Source: Amia ocellicauda (lineage: Eukaryota > Chordata > Actinopteri > Amiiformes > Amiidae). Taken from it: DNA of 64,000 nt. The translations under genes and the position numbers were made by a program. Within the stretch, counting starts at the first letter, position 1; the number at the start of each line of letters is the position of its first letter. This document shows positions 37,911 through 51,026 of this stretch, piece by piece. The stretch spans positions 8,426,501 through 8,490,500 of the forward strand of contig NC_089856.1 in the NCBI RefSeq assembly GCF_036373705.1, given 5' to 3'. The notes under the pieces were generated by a model. It searched no databases. It was not told the DNA's origin and worked only from the letters and a program-made list of their open reading frames with translations.

Positions 37911-39663
37911 CTATAAAACATTTACACAGAAATACTAAAACAATTATGGTATTTCTTGGTATAAGAAATAAGGTACTTGTAATTTAAACTGTAATGTTAA
38001 GGTAAAAAACAGAACTCCTTGACCTCTTGCTGTTGTAGTATTGAAAAAAGCTCTTTGCATTAGTTTTAGCACATACAAGAGTACATTGAGACATTAAACT
38101 ATGTAAATTTCAATAAAACCTGAAAAAATTTAGGTGTTTTAAAACTTTTGACCCATAGTGTATGATCACTCAAAATGCATATAATGAAACAAGCCTTATT
38201 ATAGGTGGAGCTCAAATTGTTTCACCACATTTTCAGGCTGGGGCTGAGATTCACCTCATGAGAACCAGAGAGAGAGGCAACTGAAACCAATAAGCTCAAA
38301 TAATCAAGAGTCAAATAATAAGATTAATCAAATTAAGGAAAATTACAGAGCACAGCTAGTTTGGTTTGAAATGGAATTTATATCACAACTTAAAAAAAAC
38401 CACTGAAAAATAAACTAGAAAACTGCAATTTGGGACAATCTCAAATAAGTGTCATTAAGTTGTTAGACACAGTGAACACATTATTGAACAGGATAACTGG
38501 ACTTTTGAAGGGGAAGGAAACAAAACTAAGATATCTAAATTTAAACACATGGCCTTCAATAACAATGTATTTAAATAACAATGTATTTAAATGTAAAATA
38601 AGAATACAGTCAGAAGACCTGCAGCAAGGATTGTTCTGAACTCTTAGAGACAATAGGAGGAGAACACTCTCACACAATTTAAATGTAAAACTAGAGGAAG
38701 TTTTCACTTCCAGGAGAAGGAGGACATGGGGGGCTTAGCCCACACTCCCAACTGGAGTAGGGGGGTCCAGGGGCATCCTCCCCTGTATGAAAAAACAAAA
38801 CAAAACAAAAAAACAGTTAAATACATCAATCTGGTGCACTTTTTTTTATGAGTGAAAGAAGTGCTGCCTGGTCTCGTCGTGCCACTTTTCTTGAGACTGT
38901 CACAACTGAGGTTCATAGAAATCCTTTAGTCATGGATTAATACAATTTTCAGTTTGACAAAGAACAAACACAAACACAATATACTGGATTAAACAAAACT
39001 ATAACATTTTTTAAAGTTTAGAGCCTTTGGGGGGCTAAATGATCATTACAACAATCATTTTTTTATTGCAACACAAAACGTTTTATGAAATGCTCTCATT
39101 CAGTCAACACCAAAGTTTTAAACTTAAAGTCAACAAAAGAGAATTAAGAAGATAAAAATTAAGAGACTTGTGTGTAGTCTGCTTTGTTAAATTAAATTAA
39201 TTGTATAATTTGCAAAGTCTGAGATCATACTAACACTAAAGATCACTAAATATCATATACATGTGGACCATTCTGCATGTTTTCCCCAAAGTTCTTAGAC
39301 ATATTCTAAGTGCCTTTATTTACAATGTAATTCATTATTATTACCCCTATTATCCCCCACCCCTATTTTATTTACAATGTTCCTTTATTAATTTGTGCTT
39401 ATGTTTCTTATGTTCTATTTGCATGCATTTCTAGATTATTGGTGTCAGTGTATGAAGCACGAGTGGCATATTTTTAAAACAGAAATCAGGAAAAAATACA
39501 TCCGAAAATTGGAAATAATGATAATTAATACAGCCCAACATATAACTAGATATGCTCTGTGTTGCATCGGCAGGGAGGAACATATTTTTAATGACAATAT
39601 AAAATCGATTTATTGTTTCAAATAATCAAAAGTGATTCTGCAAACTAGCCTACCGTAGCCACC

Positions 39664-40967
39664 TACAGTGAGGAAAAAAAGTATTTAATCCCCTGCTGAT
39701 TTTGTATGTTTGCCCACTGACAAAGAAATGATCAGTCTATAATTGTAATGATTCCAAACTCTCAACCATGGCCAAGACCAAGGAGCTGTCCAAGGATGTC
39801 AGGGACAAGATTGTAGACCTACACACGGCTGGAATGGGCTACAAGACCATCGCCAAGCAGTTGGTGTGATTATTCGCAAATGGAAGAAACACAAAATAAC
39901 TGTCAGTCTCCCTCGGTCTGGGGCTCCATGCAAGATCTCACCTCGTGGAGTTTCAATGATCATGAGAACGGTGAGGAATCAGCCCAGAACTACACGGGAG
40001 GATCTTGTTAATGATCTCAAGGCAGCTGGGAGCATAGTCACCAAGAAAACAATTGGTAACACACTACATCGTGAAGGACTGAAATCCTGCAGCGCCCGCA
40101 AGGCCCCCCTGCTCAAGAAAGCACATGTACAGGCCCGTCTGAAGTTTGCCAATGAACATCTGAATGATTCAGAGGAGAACTGGGTGAAAGTGATGTGGTC
40201 AGATGAGACCAAAATCGAGCTCTTTGGCATCAACTCAACTTGCCGTGTTTGGAGGAGGAGGAATGACCCCAAGAACACCATCCCCACCGTCAAACATGGA
40301 GGTGGAAACATTATGCTTTGGGGTGTTTTTCTGCTAAGGGGACAGGACAACTGCACCGCATCAAAGGGACGATGGACGGGGCCATGTACTGTCAAATCTT
40401 GGGTGAGAACCTCCTTCCCTCAGCCAGGGCATTGAAAATGGGTCGTGGATGGGTATTCCAGCATGACAATGACCCAAAACACACAGCCAAGGCAACAAAG
40501 GAGTGGCTCAAGAAGAAGCACATTAAGTTCCTGGAGTGGCCTAGCCAGTCTCCAGACCTTAATCCCATAGAAAATCTGTGGAGGGAGCTGAAGGTTCGAG
40601 TTGCCAAACGTCAGCCTCGAAACCTTAATGACTTGGAGAAGATCTGCAAAGTGGAGTGGGACACAATCCCTCCTGAGATGTGTGCAAACCTGGTGGCCAA
40701 CTACAAGAAACGTCTTACCTCTGTGATTGCCAACAAGGGTTTTGCCACGAAGTACTAAGTCGAAGGGGTCAAATACTTATTTCCCTCATTAACATGCAAA
40801 TCAATTTATAACTTTTTTGAAATGCATTTTTCTGCATTTTTGTGTTGTTATTCTGTCTCCCACTGTTAAAATACACCTACCATTAAAATGATAGACTGAT
40901 CATTTCTTTGTCAGTGGGCAAACATACAAAATCAGCAGGTGATCAAATACTTTTTTCCCTCACTGTA
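39664..40967 (+). mobile_element. Tc1 (DD34E) transposon, decayed copy
   Basis: A 1304-bp element bounded by TA, with long inverted ends of about 75 bp or more that share CAGTGAGG, then CTGCTGATTTTGTATGTTTG and TGACAAAGAAATGATCAG. The interior encodes a classic Tc1 transposase with frame breaks. It lies in intergenic DNA between timeless and the TRIM gene. Confidence 0.93.
39768..40758 (+). pseudogene. Tc1-type DD34E transposase, frameshifted
   Basis: It starts [19 protein letters not shown] at 39768 and goes out of frame near 39865. It reopens with the helix-turn-helix remainder and the first catalytic Asp ([12 protein letters not shown]) to about 40340, then shifts again. The last frame holds the second Asp ([12 protein letters not shown]) and the Glu ([10 protein letters not shown]), 34 residues apart, and ends FATKY at 40758. 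At least two frame disruptions make it nonfunctional. It belongs to the common fish Tc1 group related to Sleeping Beauty. Confidence 0.92.
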
Positions 40968-42376
40968 ATCCCTGTCTGCTCTTGGTGAGCACTTCTCTCA
41001 ACCTGCTGTTCCTCTCGCTTATTTTGTCTTTAATTTAGGCTTTCGGAAGAATTTCCAAAAATCCATTGGATTTTGTTTCTGCTTGTATTGGGATGTACGT
41101 TAGTTAGGCTAGTTACTGACTGGCTGCACGAATTAACTTTATTTCTAGAGAACAGCAGGCACTGATGGGACAATGCTGATGGGTCGTGAAGACAGACATG
41201 ATCATAGATATAAAATGCATCTATAGACTATGGACATGATCAAGCAATCACAGCAGGCACAGCGAGCAGATGGAGCTTCTTGTAGTGCACAACACATTTG
41301 ATGAGCACAGTATCATAAAAATCATTCCAGCATAAAATTAAAAAATAAATAATTGGATCATCAAAAGGTTAGAGGCTTGACCAAAAACATTCAGGCCTGA
41401 AGCCGCGGAAGCCCACCCATAAAGACACCACTGGACAGGACCCATAAAGCCAGTCTCAGTCCAGGGCAGAAAGCAGCCACACAGCAGTACCTCTCCTTCC
41501 CAGCTCCTCACTCTCCTGCTGTCCGCCATGTCCTCCTGCTTACACTCAGCAGCCTCACCCTGTCAGCGGCTCTGCCAATGAAGAAGCCCCTCCAGAAACG
41601 AGCTCCAAGAGCTGGTTTGCATTTGATTTCAAGTGCATAAGTTGTTTAAGCTCAATTATCATAGAGAAACAGCAGTGTCTGAAGTCACTGGACCCTGTGA
41701 TGCAGTTCAATCAGCTCTAATTCTTGTATTCTCCTAGTATAGGAGACTACATGGGAACCCCAGTGTAATTCAGTTTTAATAATGCTCTGTTGAAGTAGAG
41801 TCAGTCATCATTAAACCATTTATTTGAAGTCTGATTTGATGGTCCAGTACATTGTGATATAAAAAGTACAGTTCACTTCCTGTCCTGGAACAATCTCCCC
41901 TCACACATCCTGTCAGCCCACAGTGGCCTGAGGAGCCCCAGCTTTTCCGCTGACTCCGCTTTTTATAATGGGCTGTAGAACAGGAACTCCTCACACAGGA
42001 ACACATCTTCACATGTGACATCAGGAGCCACTGGCAGCCCCAGTGTGAGTCAACATTTTGAAATTACTTAATTAAAATCTATACTTTGTCATTCATTTAT
42101 TGTAGGTGTGCCTTTATCACACATCAGGTTTCCACTGAAACCAGGGTCATACTTGCAATCGGGAAGTGTGGGAGAATCCCCGGTGGGGGAGGAATGACCA
42201 ATCCCTGATTGGATTTGCCAGGATTTTCTTACAATGGGATTGGTGAACTGATTTTGTCTATCGCTGGAATCTATTGTATTGATAGTGGATGAGTGTCAGT
42301 CAAAGATCTTCTATAGCAAGAAGATATTCCACTCAGCCTCAATTCCCATCAGGCTGTGTGCAACGATTCCCAGTAC

Positions 42377-42409
<33 letters not shown>

Positions 42410-42978
42410 TTTGCATACAGTAATAGAATTATATAATGCGGATGTTAGCTCACTCTAATCATTTGTAATATTTAAACGTATATGTAACGGGTCTCATTCG
42501 ACAAAATAAATGAGCATGTTACAAGTGGCGTAACCCCTCTAAATCAGTACAGTGTTAATCGTCTAGCATCAAGAGACACAGCTGTCTGGCGTAGAGGGCT
42601 TATCACTAAACTCTTAAAATAAGATAACCCAGATACCACTACACACTAAGCTCGGAGGATCCTGTGATGCGTGGGGAGCTCTAACCTGCGCCGGCTACAT
42701 TAACAATGTGAAACTATTTGTTTTGTTTCATACCGATACTTCATCATGACAGTGAGCTGCATGCACTGACTTCATTATTATTTCGGTATGTTGATTTTGG
42801 CATAAATGTGGGCCAGTCAACTTGAACTTCCCGGGTCGATTTTTGGTCCCAGTCCACCCCTAACTGAAACCGTCATTTCTTAATCATCCTAGGACCTTCA
42901 GTGGCCAGCAGGGTCTCAGCTCCATTCAGTGTGTTTTTCACAGCAGCTCTGCCTGATCTTTACCCCCAACACATTGTG
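40968..42978. other. Intergenic / probable TRIM 3' region
   Basis: No gene is recognised. A GA microsatellite lies at about 42376-42409. A minus-strand AATAAA (plus 41819-41824) about 1.2 kb after the TRIM stop is one candidate poly(A) signal. It is unproven. Confidence 0.45.
42376..42409. repeat. GA microsatellite
   Basis: A run of AG dinucleotides with one AAAG interruption. Confidence 0.9.
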
Positions 42979-45900
42979 CTATTCCACTGTGAGAGATACC
43001 TTCACTGGGCAGATTTGCAGAGGAACAGGATCACCACCAGGACAGAAGAATGGAAACAGCCTCTCAGTGAATGTGTCTTTAAAGGTGTAGAGATGTGTGC
43101 AGTCACTGGGGTCAGAGAATGACACCTCCCCCCTGTCATAGTCCAGCTGCACTGTGATCTTCTGGGGTTTCCTCTTCACAGTGAGTTGTGTCTGTGGTGA
43201 GGACAGTGCTGCGTACTTCTCTCCAGTCAGAGCTATAGTCCAGTATCCTCCTGCTGGGCTCACAGGGAGTTCTCCTTTCCTGTTGCTGAACTCTTTGGCT
43301 ACACCGAACAACCACTTAGATTTCCCCACCACATCAACATCCCAGCAGTGCCTTCCTGAGCTGAACCCCTCAGAGCCCAACACACAAAAATAAAGATCAA
43401 ACCTCTCTGGGTTGTCAGGAAGCTGCTGACTCTCAGCACTGACTATCACACTGGATAGGTCCTCAGACAGTGAGAGCTGGGGGTATGCCGTGTTGGGATT
43501 CAGAGTCACAGGAGCTGAAAGAGAAAGAGAGAAAGGATTATAAATCAACACTGAGCAGCGCAAAGACATTCATTATTATTTTATTACTTGATTTCTTAGC
43601 ATAAACCCTCATACAGGATTACTTACAATTGTTATCACATTATTTTTTACATTTTACCTATTTATGTAGCTGGGCATTTACTGGAGCAAAAGTACCTTGC
43701 TCAAGGGTACAACAGCACCTGGGATTGAACCTGCGCCCCTGCGCTCCAGAGCCCTAACCAGCACTACTCTATACTACTATCTGCATTTAAGTATTTTACT
43801 TACTCGTTTGGTCTTTGTGTGTCGCTATTTTGGTTAATTAATAGGGGGCGCGCCACTGATGGTATTATTTTTAAAGTGGCGAGGACAGGTTTTACCAGTG
43901 GTGAGCATATCAGTAATTAATTATTTGAGTTATCAGTAGAATTTAAAAGGCTTCTGCTACTACAATTTCACCCAACTTTGGCTCTGGGCTAATTTAACTC
44001 GCAAAATGCTGCTGATCATTGCTCCTGTATTGTGAAAGTCTGTAAATCCCTCCTCCCCCCTTGTGCCCCCCGCCCCCCCAGTACTCACTGTATTGAACAA
44101 TCCCCAGCATCTTCTCCCACACTCTGTACTTCAGATTGCCCAGGTGTTTGGCAACATCTATCAGTGCTCCTGAAACCTCCTCTGGATCCTGCAGTGGGCA
44201 CTGGGCTCTGCAATCATAGTCAGGAGTCAGAGCTTTGGATTCAATACAATAGAAAAGAGGAAGACTGGAGTTTACATACCTGCTCTTTGTCTTCTTGTAG
44301 TTCTGGAAAACAAACAAGATGACCGGTTACTAAATATCACCACACAAACAAATAAGTCTGTGAATGTGATGAAGCAGTGATGTCAGTCTGCATTCAGAAG
44401 ACTATTGTCACAGAATAAACAGTCCTGACCTGCAGGAATGATATGTCTTCAGCTTCCATCTCCTCTTCTAGGGTTCTGATTGTGTCTGAAAGGGATGACA
44501 TCTCTCTTGTCAACTTCTCAGTCTTCTCCTTCATCATGCCTCGCTTTAGTTCCTCTTCCTCCCTCAGTGCTGCTATCATGGCCACCTCTCCATCTTGTAG
44601 AAACTGGTGAAGTTTCTCAAACTCCTCCTTTATCTGCCTCTCTGTCTGCTTGGCCTGGGTCTGGAATGGAAAACATTTTGATCATGTCAGTGTGTCATCT
44701 TTAGACGGGTTTATTATGGCAGGATTACCTTAATGTGTTCTGTGGTTTGATCACAGCTTGATTTAACTTTATTGAAAGCTTCCAGCTTCTTCTGCAGGCG
44801 CTGCAGTGCAGTCTTGAGTTCCTCCTGGAATGAAATGACAGAGTTGACACTGTAATGGAGAAACATAAGTACACACTGCATTAATAATCCAGACAGGGTG
44901 TGTCCATCCCCATGTACTCCTGTGTCCCTCCTATCTGGGGATTGTCTGGGTGTGATTGTCCTGGGCTGGAGCCCTTCTGGAGCAGTGGACTGTCCCTCAC
45001 AGAGAGAGCAGGGAAGGTGTGATGTACCATTCAGGCAAATAAAGACTCCAGACATGCAGGACATTTAATATGTGAGTGGATGATTATTGAGTTGAATTAT
45101 ATAAATCGTACTGCACAGAGAATTCACTTTAGAGTGGCACCTATGACTCCCTGACTCTATCCCAGATATCTGAAAAACTCTCTGTAACAGGTTTAACATA
45201 AAACATAGACTGCATTATTTTAGTGCTCAGCAGCACACACTTGTTTAACAACTAGAATATACATTGTGTGGAAAACTTGCAGAGTATTATTTCAGAATAT
45301 TGCTGCTTGCAAGACACAGGCAGAGCACTGCTGATAAGTTTGTTTCTTTGAAAAATTGCTTTTGTACAATAAATGTTAAAATTAATCTAAATATAACAAA
45401 TGTCAAATTCCTGAAAAGGAGACGACACACAGGGACACCGATGTGCTGAACTATAATGAGCATCTCAGTGCCTGTTTAGGCCTCATTACTGGGGGCCCAT
45501 ACAGGGCTCTAAGAAGAGTGGATTATTACATAGATACATAATAAGAGGACAGACGGTTAATTACGACTGTGAATAGGATTCATGTTTTTAATACAGTGTT
45601 CTCACCTTCAGATCAAGTACAGCCTCCTCTCTGGGACAGAACTCATGATTCTTATGTTTTCTTGAGGTTTGACAGATCAAGCAGACAGGCTCTTGATCCT
45701 CCAGACAGAAGAGCTTCAGTGCCTCTCTGTGCAGACTGCATGGCGCTGCACTCCCTGCTGGGGGTCTCTGACTTCTCTCCTTTATGAAGGACTCACACAG
45801 ATTCTTTAAAGCCAGGTTGAGGGGAGGATTCTCCATAGAAGACACTCTCCTGCACACTGGACATTCCCGAGAGCCCTTCTGTCCCCAGCACTGCTCCACA

Positions 45901-46010
45901 CAGGCATTACAGAAGCTGTGGCTGCATGTCAGTAGTACAGGATCCTTGTAGATTTCACAGCACACAGGGCAGGAGAGATCCTCTTCCATCTCAGAAGGTC
46001 TTGCTGCCAT
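42979..46010 (-). CDS. TRIM-family E3 ubiquitin ligase (RING, B-box, coiled coil, PRY-SPRY)
   Basis: Six coding exons: 45606-46010, 44729-44824, 44430-44660, 44280-44302, 44089-44207, 42979-43514. Sizes 405, 96, 231, 23, 119 and 536 are the standard class IV TRIM layout. All junctions are GT-AG and the frame closes at 469 codons. The RING has C14, C17, C29, H31, C34, C37, C50 and C53. B-box 2 has C91, H94, C102, C110, C113, H119 and H122. A coiled coil covers about 136-260. PRY-SPRY covers about 292-469, with LNPNTAYP (LDP motif), HCWDVDV (WEV motif), WLFGVA and LDYDRG. Family knowledge: such proteins ubiquitylate targets chosen by the SPRY domain, and many fish members act in antiviral signalling. 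Nothing here is broken. The exact orthologue (TRIM35, TRIM21 or NF7-like, or finTRIM) cannot be assigned by eye. Confidence 0.95.
43655..43785 (-). repeat. tRNA-derived SINE fragment in TRIM intron 5
   Basis: The minus strand reads GGTTAGGGCTCTGGAGCGCA, then GGTTCAATCCC (B-box-like), then CCCTTGAGCAAGGTACTTT, a pattern common in fish tRNA-head SINEs. It lies between the exons at 44089-44207 and 42979-43514. Confidence 0.6.
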
Positions 46011-46074
46011 TTCCCACAGAGCTCCAGCCCGTCCTGCTCTCAGTAACGGCTTCTGATCCCAGTTACTCAGTTAC

Positions 46075-46084
46075 TTTCACTTTC
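46075..46084 (-). promoter_or_regulatory. ISRE/IRF-type element before the TRIM start codon
   Basis: The plus strand TTTCACTTTC is GAAAGTGAAA on the gene strand, matching GAAANNGAAA (IRF/ISRE core). It lies about 65 bases upstream of the ATG at 46010. Two ETS-like GGAAGT/AGGAAGTG sites lie just further upstream (about 46105-46125). It suggests interferon control of the TRIM gene. Not tested. Confidence 0.6.
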
Positions 46085-46099
46085 ACTGGCTTGCAGACT

Positions 46100-48106
46100 G
46101 AGTGCACTTCCTGTGACTTCCTGACTGTTTATCTCATTTTATCTTCATTATACATTGAAAACGTTCCCTGATGCTCTCACTCTTCTGAAACATTCCTCCC
46201 TGATTTTAAACAGGTGCAGCAATCAATTCAAGCATTTTCATCTGTTAATTGATACCCAATTAAACAAATCTGTATAATCCCTAAAATTCAACCCCTTTAC
46301 ATGTTTTTCTCATTTTATTACAGATCTTCATTACACATTGAAAACTGACTACATTTACATCTATGACTGATCCGACAAAAATTTCCAAAATAAATAATCA
46401 AACAATACACAGATATTTCCTGTTCCTGAGGGACACACCTGAGGTTCAGAGATAAAGTGCCCACTAGGGGGCAGCATCCTCCCACTGCACTATTGACTAA
46501 TTGGGGAGGATGGTCTTCTGTAGCAAATCTGTTGCTTTCATAGACATTTGTAATAATATTGATATTGACTGTTTATCCACTGAGACTGAGGCCTCATTGA
46601 CAAGGAGGTCCTGGCAGGATGACCAGAAACAGACAGTGTCCATTTTAAACTAGTGAAGACATGCTGAACATGTTGAGTCTTTAAGAGAAAGTTTAAGGGG
46701 ATTTGCTTAGCAAATTGAAAGTTGTCAAATATATTGAGGAAGTTTCCTCATGACACCAAATCCAATTCAGCAGTTAAACAGGGACATAAGGTCACAAGCT
46801 GACATTATGAGCCAACTCTTTCAGGACTGCAGAGAGGGGATTCCTCTGTACAAAGAGTTTATGAATCTGGAATAAACTGCTCTGCCTTGTAGCTGAGCCT
46901 GATTGTACGGTTCCTTCAGGAAATGGTTGGATGAGACTGTGGGGCTAATTGGCTTACAACCAATGAGGATAGATGGGCCAGCTGTAAATCCGAGCAATAC
47001 ATTAGCCACATAAACACTGATCTGCTATGTGTCAAAGATTAAAACTTGGATGACAAAAAGTTAAGTAAAATATAGCATGCTTATATATAGATATGCAATG
47101 GGATGAACTTTTACAGTTCAGTCTGAATACAAAGTTTCTGCTGTCATCTTGACCACTTTTTAAATGTTCTAGCATTAAATCATCTGGCTTTCATTCATAT
47201 AGTGTATGTCACCTCATGTCCTGCACTATACTATTAGGCCTGTATCTCCAGCTTCCCACTGGTGTGCAGCTTACTATCAGTCAGTAATGTGCACAGCCTT
47301 GTGGGGGGGCAGTGGTTGAAACAAACGAAAGGGCACTTCCGTCTGGGTGGGGAGGGGGGTACCGGCGAAGTGCGGTCCGCGTTGGGGCTGCTGAAATCCA
47401 GTCCAAGTTCTGAGTTGCGGATCGCTCCATGGATTGGGGGAGGGGCTTGTTTATTGGGAGAAATAGGGCAGTTCAGAATAAAAGGGCAGGGTGTCAATTA
47501 GGTACTAAGACAATTTCAGGTCTGGTTCTCAAGTGTATAATTCTGTGTTTAAATAGAGTGTGTTGTCAAAGTTATTGCTGCACTAACCTATCATGTGTAA
47601 GATTCCAGTTTCCACCAACATGAGACAAGCTTCTCCACAGACAGGTACCTCCCCTGTGCCCCTAATGTGATGGTCGAGCACTGCAACATTACAGGTCCTG
47701 TTCATAACCGTATTAGCTATAGGCATAAATCTTAGCTATATACTGTAAATATGTATCCAGATAGTGTCCTGTTTGCCTTTGCACTATCATACACTATCAT
47801 GGCTTAATCTCTAGCTTCCCACTGTGTAAAGCTTACTGGTAAGCTCTTTCCAGGGATGTGCTGTACTGCCTCCTGATACCTTCTTGCCCCCTGTAGTGCA
47901 GCAGTTAGGTACTATGGCAATTCCTGGTAAAATATCATGCTGTGTTTCATGCAGTGTGTTGTCAGCCTGGTGTGCTGCCCTGATTTTGCTGGGGTGAAGC
48001 TGTCAAACCAGCTTCCCCTGGCTGATGGGCTGTTTTTCTGCCCAGTATCCTCCAGTGTCCCCAGAGGTGACAGTGTGGTACTGAGGCCTTCTCCCTCATA
48101 TCAATA
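46100..48106. other. Intergenic DNA upstream of the TRIM gene
   Basis: No gene is recognised. A short CpG-containing, G-rich patch lies at about 47300-47450. The remainder is unique-looking AT-rich sequence. Confidence 0.5.
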
Positions 48107-49332
48107 TACACTCACCTAAAGGATTATTAGGAACACCATACTAATACTGTGTTTGACCCCCTTTCACCTTCAGAACTGCCTTAATTCTACGTGGCATTGA
48201 TTCAACAAGGTGCTGAAAGCATTCTTTAGAAATGTTGGCCCATATTGATAGGATAGCATCTTGCAGTTGATGGAGATTTGTGGGATGCACATCCAGGGCA
48301 CGAAGCTCCCGTTCCACCACATCCCAAAGATGCTCTATTGGGTTGAGATCTGGTGACTGTGGGGGCCAGTTTAGTAAAGTGAACTCATTGTCATGTTCAA
48401 GAAACCAATTTGAAATGATTCGACCTTTGTGACATGGTGCATTATCCTGCTGGAAGTAGCCATCAGAGGATGGGTACATGGTGGTCATAAAGGGATGGAC
48501 ATGGTCAGAAACAATGCTCAGGTAGGCATTGGGCATTTAAACGATGCCCAATTGGCACTAAGGGGCCTAAAGTGTGCCAAGAAAACATCCCCCACACCAT
48601 TACACCACCACCACCAGCCTGCACAGTGGTAACAAGACATGATGGATCCATGTTCTCATTCTGTTTACGCCAAATTCTGACTCTACCATCTGAATGTCTC
48701 AACAGAAATCGAGACTCATCAGACCAGGCAACATTTTTCCAGTCTTCAACTGTCCAATTTTGGTGAGCTTGTGCAAATTGTAGCCTCTTTTTCCTATTTG
48801 TAGTGGAGATGAGTGGTACCCGGCGGGGTCTTCTGCTGTTGTAGCCCATCCGCCTCAAGGTTGTACGTGTTGTGGCTTCACAAATGCTTTGCTGCATACC
48901 TCGGTTGTAACGAGTGGTTATTTCAGTCAAAGTTGCTCTTCTATCAGCTTGAATCAGTCGGCCCATTCTCCTCTGACCTCTAGCATCAACAAGGCATTTT
49001 CGCCCACAGGACTGCCGCATACTGGATGTTTTTCCCTTTTCACACCATTCTTTGTAAACCCTAGAAATGGTTGTGCGTGAAAATCCCAGTAACTGAGCAG
49101 ATTGTGAAATACTCAGACCGGCCCGTCTGGCACCAACAACCATGCCACGCTCAAAATTGCTTAAATCACCTTTCTTTCCCATTCAGACATTCAGTTTGGA
49201 GTTCAGGAGATTGTCTTGACCAGGACCACACCCCTAAATGCATTGAAGCAACTGCCATGTGATTGGTTGGTTAGATAATTGCATTAATGAGAAATTGAAC
49301 AGGTGTTCCTAATAATCCTTTAGGTGAGTGTA
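48107..49332 (-). mobile_element. Tc1/mariner DD36E (Incomer-like) transposon, copy 2
   Basis: A 1226-bp full-length copy, TA-flanked, with the same inverted ends as 12858-14082. I count roughly 15 base differences between the two by eye, about 98-99% identity, so both moved recently. Confidence 0.93.
48141..49182 (-). pseudogene. DD36E Tc1/mariner transposase with one frameshift
   Basis: It starts [13 protein letters not shown] at 49182 and is open to about 48530. There a one-base gain relative to copy 1 (plus GTAGGCATTGGGC against GTAGGCCGTGGC) shifts the frame. The second frame is open to a stop at 48141 and includes the second Asp, the catalytic Glu and the natural C-terminus (KGGQTQY). 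Copy 1 is intact at this frameshift site but has a nonsense codon near its C-terminus, so the two copies carry different lesions. Confidence 0.9.
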
Positions 49333-50061
49333 TAGTGTGGTGATCAGTCCTCTGTGCTGCCCTCCACTGGAAGCTCTCCACCACCATCAAACTTGTTGGG
49401 CAAGATTTCCTCTGAATGATGGTCTGCTCTTGTCGCGTCCATTATGGTGGAGAGGGTCAGAAGTGTGGATCTAGGTGCAGGAATAATAGGGATGGATGGG
49501 AAAATAGGAGCAGGCGAACTAGTTAAAAGAAACAGTCAAAAGTAGAGAATCCAGATATCGAGGGTCGGAGAAACAGGCACTGGTCAAAACACTAATAGGG
49601 CAAAACAAAGATACAAGGCTCGGAAATGACACAATGACATAATCAAGAGTATTGGAGAGCGGGGGGTTAAATATAAGGGCTAATGATGAGGGCCAGGTGA
49701 GGTTGTAGATTGAATAATGAAGAGATGAGAGATGAGGAGGAGAACAGTGAAAAGGATGGAGCAAGGGCGGCATCTGCTGGAGAGGTTCATGTAGAGGACC
49801 TGACAGCTCTCTAGTACCCTCCTGTGCTTCTGGCACCACTGTCTCCGTACTATGACAACTTTGTATTGTTATGACCGTACGTAGTCTTAATTAATTATTA
49901 CTATATACTGGCTATTGATGTCTTCATATAGTGAGTGTTCAGCTTTATGCAGACCCTCACCCCTGTCCCTCAGTCCTCAGCATTCACCGGTATGAAGCTT
50001 GCCAAGGTCAACTGTGCCTGAGCCCTGAGGTGTCAACACACTTTGAGGCTCGATGCCCTAG

Positions 50062-50175
50062 GTCAGAGGTTCCCAACCCTGGTTCTGGGGACCCCCTGCC
50101 CCCTGCCTGGTAGTTTTCATTCCAACCAAGCTCTCAATTACTTAATCAAACCTTAATTTAATTGAACTATCAGCT
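50062..50175 (+). repeat. hAT-type terminal fragment
   Basis: It starts CAGAGGTTCCCAACCCTGGT, a hAT-like terminus. It then has CTCTCAATTACTTAAT, shared with the interior of the element at 20692-21017. Confidence 0.6.
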
Positions 50176-50734
50176 AATTTGTGGGGGCTCACTTATCAAT
50201 GAAAAGTGGATCATCACTGCTGCTCACTGCTCCCTAGACAAATATCCCAGAGAGTTGAGTATTTCTTCCTCTTCACCAGGGTTTCATAAGTTTTGAGTGT
50301 ACCCTGGAAGATAATTGTCTTCCAGAACACCTTTTTGATCCATGAAATGCCATTACTGATTTGTAATTTATTAATGGTGTAATGAAATTAGACATGTACT
50401 ATTGGCAGATAATTATGTGGGATTCATTTTTTTAATTCAGTATTTCATGTTTTATCTGTCTTGATCATTATTTAAAAATGATTGCAAATGGTTTGCTTGA
50501 CTAATTGATTAATGTTAAAATCCATAATGATGCATAATGTAATTTGGTTTGTCACCTGGAACATTGGGTGTCTGTAAGCTTGGGAGCCAGATAAGAAGTA
50601 AGTTTAAGAATTGTACATTTTTGGAGGAATCGGAAAGTGTGAAGTTGCATTGTTTGTCATGAATACAATGCTGGACTTGGTCAACTGTTATATCTCTCCT
50701 ATGTGTACAGGAGGGTGATTTATTTATTATTATT

Positions 50735-51026
50735 TATTATTATTTTTATTTCTTGGCAGGCGCCTTTATCCAGGGCGACTTACAACATAAGTGCAAACAA
50801 AGTGCAAAAATACAGAGAAGTACAAGGCATCAATCATTACAAATTCAACTTAGCTAAATCATAGCAATTCAAAAATAATACATTTTACAAATTCCAATTT
50901 ACAATTTACACAAGTACAGTAAGAGACTTCCTACATCCTGGACGGTGAAAGCTAAGTGCTGTCAAGATGTAGGGTCACAGACGAGGGCTATGGGAAAGGG
51001 AGCAAGGAGGAAAACAATCAAGAACT
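50735..51026 (-). mobile_element. 5'-truncated L2 LINE 3' end
   Basis: This is the reverse complement of the last ~270 bp of the L2 copy at 22440-23920. It matches from the tail (GGCGCCTTTATCCAGGGCGA on plus) back through the block CTACATCCTGGACGGTGAAA to CAATCAAGAAC. Only the 3' untranslated tail is present. Confidence 0.9.

Larger units (their letters stand above)
36011..39663. other. Intergenic DNA upstream of timeless
   Basis: No gene is recognised. The stretch is AT-rich, with an AAT microsatellite (about 36523-36585), an L2-tail scrap near 37205-37255 and a palindromic block at about 37716-37910. Confidence 0.6.

Noticed and set aside
47300-47450. CpG-containing patch as promoter of the TRIM gene
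   Set aside because: Too far (over 1.3 kb) from the start codon and without a clear first-exon donor. The region just before the ATG is a better candidate.
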